From assembly GCF_036116635.1 (NCBI RefSeq), contig NZ_CP107995.1:7936001-8000000 (forward strand): DNA of 64,000 bases, in the 5' to 3' direction. Under the pieces are notes generated by a model. That model searched no databases, had not been told where the DNA came from, and was given only the letters and a program-made list of their open reading frames with translations. A program made the position numbers and the translations under genes. This DNA is from Amycolatopsis sp. NBC_00345 (GTDB lineage Bacteria; Actinomycetota; Actinomycetes; Mycobacteriales; Pseudonocardiaceae). Below are positions 60,600 through 64,000 of the stretch, in pieces; the stretch's first letter is position 1; each line of letters begins with the position of its first letter.

Positions 60600-61710
60600 A
60601 TGCGCCAGGGTGTGCGGGTGACCGCTGACGAACCGCGCCCGACGGTGCGCCCCATCCCGCGCTGGCTCATCTCGATCGGGCTGCCGGTGATGGTGCTCGT
60701 CGCGATGGCGGCGATCTGGCTGCTGCTCGCGTTCTCCCTCGGCGGCGACCAGCTGGACGCGATCCGCACCGGCGGCACCCTCGGCGTCGGCCTCGGCGGC
60801 GCGGTCGCACTGTGGCTGGCGGTGCGCAAACAACGGTCGACGGAGCTGGACCTGCTGCAGAAGTACGAGGCGCACCAACTCGCGGAACGCGCCGCGGCCC
60901 ACACGGAGAAGGTGGCCGCGGAGAACCACGCCCACCAGCTGCGTCTCGCCGCCGACACGCGGGAGGACGCGACGGCCCGGCGGATCACCGAGCTGTATGG
61001 CAAGGGGGTGGACCAGCTCGGTTCGGAGAAAGCGGCGGTCCGGCTTGGCGGGCTGTACGCATTGGAACGGCTTGCGCAGGACAGCAACTTCGTGCGGCTC
61101 CGGCAGACGATCGTGAACGTGTTCTGCGCGTACCTGCGGATGCGGCCGGAGGCCGAGTCAACCTCGACCTGAGCGATTGCCGAGTCCAGACGCTCCGGCT
61201 GAGGTCGGCGCGACTCACTGGGCGGGCGTCGTTCCTGGACGCGCAGGTCGCCAGCGAAGCGGGTTTCAGCGCCGCCAAGACACCGTATTCGAACTCGGCG
61301 CCTCGTTCTCGGCCGCCGAATTCGCCAACGGAGCGATCTTCAAGCGAGCCGAGTTCCGCGGAACCGGCAGCTTCGTGAACACGAAGTTCGGGGACTACAC
61401 GACGTTCAACCGCGCGGCCTTCGCGCAACTCGCCGAGTTCGAGGCGGCTTCCTTCACGGGATACGCGGGGTTCCGCCGTACCCGTTTCGCGCTCCCTGCC
61501 AACTTCAAGCGCGCCGAGTTCTGCGGGGACGTCCTTTTCGACGACGCGGCCTTCGCTCAGCCACCGGACTTGAGCCAGGCGAAGGTCCGAGCCGATCGGG
61601 AGGACCCGGCCTGCTCCTGGCCTCCGGGTTGGGCCGCGCCCGGGCTCGGCACCCCCGCGCCGTGGGCCCCGTTGGTCCAGGAGACCCCAGCGCCGGGCCC
61701 GCACCCGTGA
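60600..61710 (+). pseudogene. Decayed pentapeptide-repeat membrane protein gene
   Basis: The first frame (60600-61172) gives two transmembrane helices (about 22-45 and 60-78), a charged coiled coil and the conserved ELYGKGVDQLGSEKAAVRLGGLYALERLAQD...QTIVNVFCAYLRM block. The reading then moves to a second frame near 61155 (VNLDLSDCRVQTLRLRSARL...ASFLDAQ) and to a third near 61275 (ASFSAAEFANGAIFKRAEF... pentapeptide repeats to 61710). In intact relatives these blocks are continuous and separated by a longer linker, so at least two frameshifts, and probably a deletion, have occurred. Confidence 0.75.
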
Positions 61711-61726
61711 GGAGTTAGGTGTCCTC

Positions 61727-62353
61727 GTGGACTGGACCGCGTACGTGGACGGTTACTGCGAGCGCCTCGCGCCCGGCCTGTGGGGTGAGCCGCTCAACGA
61801 CGTGACGAACCTGGCGTTCCTGGTCGCGGCGGCCGCGATCTGGTGGCGGGGCCGGGGCATGCGGACGGGCCGCACGCTGGCGGTCCTCGTCGGGCTGGTG
61901 TTCCTGGCCAGCACCGTCTTCCACCTGACGGCGACGCGCTGGGGCGGGGCGGCCGACTCCGGGTTCATCCTCGTGTTCGTCCTGTACTACGCGCCGATGT
62001 TCCCGCATGTCTTCCTGCGTGTGTCGATGAAGAGGTCGTGGCTCGCGGCGCCCGCGTTCGTGGTGCTCACCGTCGCCATGGCGGCGTTCGGCGGCGGGCT
62101 GTACCTGCCGGCGCTCGTGGGGCTGGCGGTGTTCGCCGGCGTGCTGGCGTACGCGAGGGACCCGTACTGGACGCACTTCGCCGTGGCCGGGGCGCTCTTC
62201 GCGCTGTCGCTGGCGTTCCGGAGTATCGACGGGGTGGTCTGCGGCGACTTCCCCAGCGGCACGCACTTCCTGTGGCACCTGCTCAACGCCGTGGTGCTGT
62301 ACGTGGTGTCGAACGCGATGATCAGCAAGGAAAAGGCCCCCTCGCCGGGTTGA
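61727..62353 (+). CDS. Ceramidase-family (CREST-type) membrane protein
   Basis: 208 residues with seven hydrophobic helices. The opening YCERLAPGLWGEPLNDVTNLAF resembles the conserved start of the alkaline ceramidase/PAQR-related family. Metal-ligand candidates are FHLTATRW (His) with the following ADSG (Asp), and the C-terminal GTHFLWHLLNA (two His). It is predicted to hydrolyse an amide of a membrane lipid; the substrate is unknown. GTG 61727 follows AGGAGTTAGG. The stop codon lies within the loop of the terminator, so the last residues are encoded by the stem. Confidence 0.82.
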   Translation: MDWTAYVDGYCERLAPGLWGEPLNDVTNLAFLVAAAAIWWRGRGMRTGRTLAVLVGLVFLASTVFHLTATRWGGAADSGFILVFVLYYAPMFPHVFLRVSMKRSWLAAPAFVVLTVAMAAFGGGLYLPALVGLAVFAGVLAYARDPYWTHFAVAGALFALSLAFRSIDGVVCGDFPSGTHFLWHLLNAVVLYVVSNAMISKEKAPSPG

Positions 62354-62370
62354 GCCGGCGAGGGGGCCTT
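62333..62370. terminator. Terminator containing the stop codon of the ceramidase-like gene
   Basis: A perfect 16-bp stem (62333-62348 with 62355-62370) has the loop GTTGAG, whose TGA is the stop codon. AAAA before the stem gives a U tract on the minus strand, so it can also end the facing symporter gene. Confidence 0.85.
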
Positions 62371-62388
62371 CCTGGTCCAGGACTGTCC

Positions 62389-64000
62389 TCAGTGGACGCC
62401 GATGGGCCGCAGGTTCTTGTCGTGCTCGTCGGCGTGGTAGTCCTCGGGCTCGGTCTCGTCCGTGCCTGCGTGCCACTTCAGCCGTCGCGCGATCACCGAG
62501 ACGACCGCGGCGACCACGATGTTCGCGACCAGCGCCACGAAGCCCGGGTAGATCTGCATCGTCGAGCCGGCGAACGGGTGCCAGCCGAAGACCGACAGGT
62601 TGCCCATCGCCAGCGCCGAGCCGCCGAAGTGCTGTTTCCCGTTGGCCGGGTTGGGGATGCCGTACAGCATGATCAGGCCCCAGCCCATGCCCACGATCCA
62701 GCCCGCGATCAGGCCCGCCTTGTGGAACCACCGCGTGTACAGCGCGATCGCGACCGCCGGCAGCGTCTGCAGGATCAGCACCCCGCCGATGAGCTGCAGG
62801 TCGATGGAGAACTGCGGGTCGATCAGGATGATCACCAGCACCGCGCCCAGCTTGACCACCAGCGAAGCGAGCTTCGCCTGCTTCGCCTCCTGCTTCGGCG
62901 TGGCGTCCTTGCGGATGTATTCCTTGTAGATGTTGCGCGTCCACAGGTTCGCCGCGGCGATCGACATGATCGCGGCGGGCACCAGCGCGCCGATGCCGAT
63001 CGCGGCGAACGCGATGCCGGCGAACCAGTGCGCGAACTGCGAGTCGAACAGCAGCGGGACGATCGTGTTGCCGTCGGGCTTGCCGGTGGCGTTGTTCGTC
63101 AGCGGCTTGACGCCGGCGCTGATCGCCACGTAGCCGAGCAGCGCGAGCAGGCCGAGCACGAACGAGTAGGCGGGCAGCGCGACCATGTTGCGCTTGATGA
63201 CGTTGCGGCCGCGCGAGGCGAGCACGCTGGTCAGCGAGTGCGGGTACAGGAACAGCGCCAGCGCCGAGCCGAGGGCGAGGGTGGCGTACTGCAGCTGGTT
63301 GTTCGCGGTGAGCAGCAGTGAGCCCGCGGGCTTGCCGGTCGCCGGGTTCGGCTTGGCCAGCTGCGTCTGCGCCTGGTCGAAGATGTGCGACCAGCCGCCC
63401 AGCTTCGAGGGCAGGTAGATGATCGCCACGATGATCACGATGTAGATCAGGATGTCCTTGACGAACGCGATCAGCGCGGGCGCGCGCAGGCCCGACTGGT
63501 ACGTGTACAGCGCCAGGATGAGGAACGCGACCAGCAGCGGCAGGTGGCCGACGATGCCGGAGCCGTTGATGCCCATCGTGCGCAGCACGGCCTCGAGGCC
63601 CACCAGCTGCAGCGCGATGTACGGCATGGTCGCGACGATGCCCGTGATCGCGATCAGCAGCGCGAGCGTCGGCGAGCCGAAACGGCCGCGGACGAAGTCG
63701 GCCGGCGTCACGTAGCCGCGGGACCGGCTGACCGACCACATCCGCAGCGCGGGCAGCAGAACGATCGGGTAGACGACGATCGTGTACGGCAGCGCGTACA
63801 TGCCCAGCGCGCCGGCGCTGAACACGAGCGCGGGCACGGCGACGAACGTGTACGCCGTGTAGAGGTCACCGCCGAGCAGGAACCACGTGATCCACGAGCC
63901 GAACTTGCGGCCGCCGAGGCCCCATTCGTCGAGGTGGTCCAGGTTCGCCCCGGCTTTCCAGCGCGAGGCCACGAAGCCCAGCACGGTGACGATCAGGAAG
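62389..64000 (-). CDS. Sodium/solute symporter (MctP-like monocarboxylate permease), 5'-truncated
   Basis: 537 residues visible, 12 to 13 transmembrane helices, SSF family. Landmarks: DEWGLGGRKFGSWITWFLLGGDLYTAYTFVAVP at the N-terminal side, RFGSPTLALLIAITGIVATMPYIALQLVG, and PAAIMSIAAANLWTRNIY near the middle. This pattern matches monocarboxylate permeases (lactate, pyruvate, acetate) of the MctP type; the exact substrate is inferred. The frame stays open through position 64000 (TVLGFVASRW precedes the first helix), so the first one to two helices lie outside the window. The C-terminus is His/Asp-rich. Confidence 0.88.
   Translation of the reverse strand, partial: FLIVTVLGFVASRWKAGANLDHLDEWGLGGRKFGSWITWFLLGGDLYTAYTFVAVPALVFSAGALGMYALPYTIVVYPIVLLPALRMWSVSRSRGYVTPADFVRGRFGSPTLALLIAITGIVATMPYIALQLVGLEAVLRTMGINGSGIVGHLPLLVAFLILALYTYQSGLRAPALIAFVKDILIYIVIIVAIIYLPSKLGGWSHIFDQAQTQLAKPNPATGKPAGSLLLTANNQLQYATLALGSALALFLYPHSLTSVLASRGRNVIKRNMVALPAYSFVLGLLALLGYVAISAGVKPLTNNATGKPDGNTIVPLLFDSQFAHWFAGIAFAAIGIGALVPAAIMSIAAANLWTRNIYKEYIRKDATPKQEAKQAKLASLVVKLGAVLVIILIDPQFSIDLQLIGGVLILQTLPAVAIALYTRWFHKAGLIAGWIVGMGWGLIMLYGIPNPANGKQHFGGSALAMGNLSVFGWHPFAGSTMQIYPGFVALVANIVVAAVVSVIARRLKWHAGTDETEPEDYHADEHDKNLRPIGVH

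Overview
The window is high-GC actinobacterial DNA. The neighbours (orphan PPE-like/EspG type VII cluster, DUF3558 lipoprotein, mycobacterial-type fadE5/fadA2/fabG4/htdX genes, GTG starts, leaderless promoters) point to a member of the Pseudonocardiaceae, most likely an Amycolatopsis-like organism. This is inferred from gene content and not from a marker gene. No rRNA, tRNA, CRISPR array, transposase or phage gene was seen.

Layout. 1-13 kb: partial mug glycosylase, orphan LuxR regulator, fadE5, small stress membrane protein, a frameshifted leucine-rich-repeat gene, then a minus-strand operon (NHL-thioredoxin, GroES-like, VanW), a SUKH-like gene, a 770-bp repeat-rich gap with paired DnaA boxes, and a large beta-solenoid membrane protein. 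13-16 kb: PE-like, DUF3558, PPE-like and EspG genes. 16-19 kb: polar amino-acid ABC transporter. 19-22.6 kb: circularly permuted ATP-grasp, alpha-E and transglutaminase trio. 22.6-25.6 kb: iron-siderophore ABC importer around an iron box. 25.7-31.1 kb: M20 peptidase and the bkdABC ketoacid dehydrogenase operon. 31.3-39.5 kb: a Pls/PosA-type peptide synthetase, a TetR repressor with an ABC exporter, and a second ABC pair. 40.7-50.3 kb: a defence island with an SRA-HNH restriction enzyme facing a complete type II Wadjet operon (jetABCD). 50.3-56 kb: two SCP2-domain genes and a fatty-acid module (TetR, htdX, fabG4, fadA2). 56-64 kb: DoxX, AAA ATPase, a small basic protein, MarR-GNAT fusion, an AhpD-like enzyme, a decayed pentapeptide-repeat gene, a ceramidase-like protein and a solute symporter cut by the right edge.

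How the parts connect. fadE5 at the left end and the tetR/fabG4/fadA2 genes 50 kb away share one operator-like motif built on TACTCG, so they are probably one regulon. The iron importer genes diverge from a single iron box. The two defence units diverge from a 177-bp region with repeated CCGACA half-sites.

Most unusual items: a 79-bp palindromic repeat present twice (90% identical), once between convergent genes and once in frame inside the bkdC linker, where it adds 29 residues; the candidate fatty-acid regulon; paired consensus DnaA boxes away from any dnaA gene; and an over-represented TCCACTGTGGA word.
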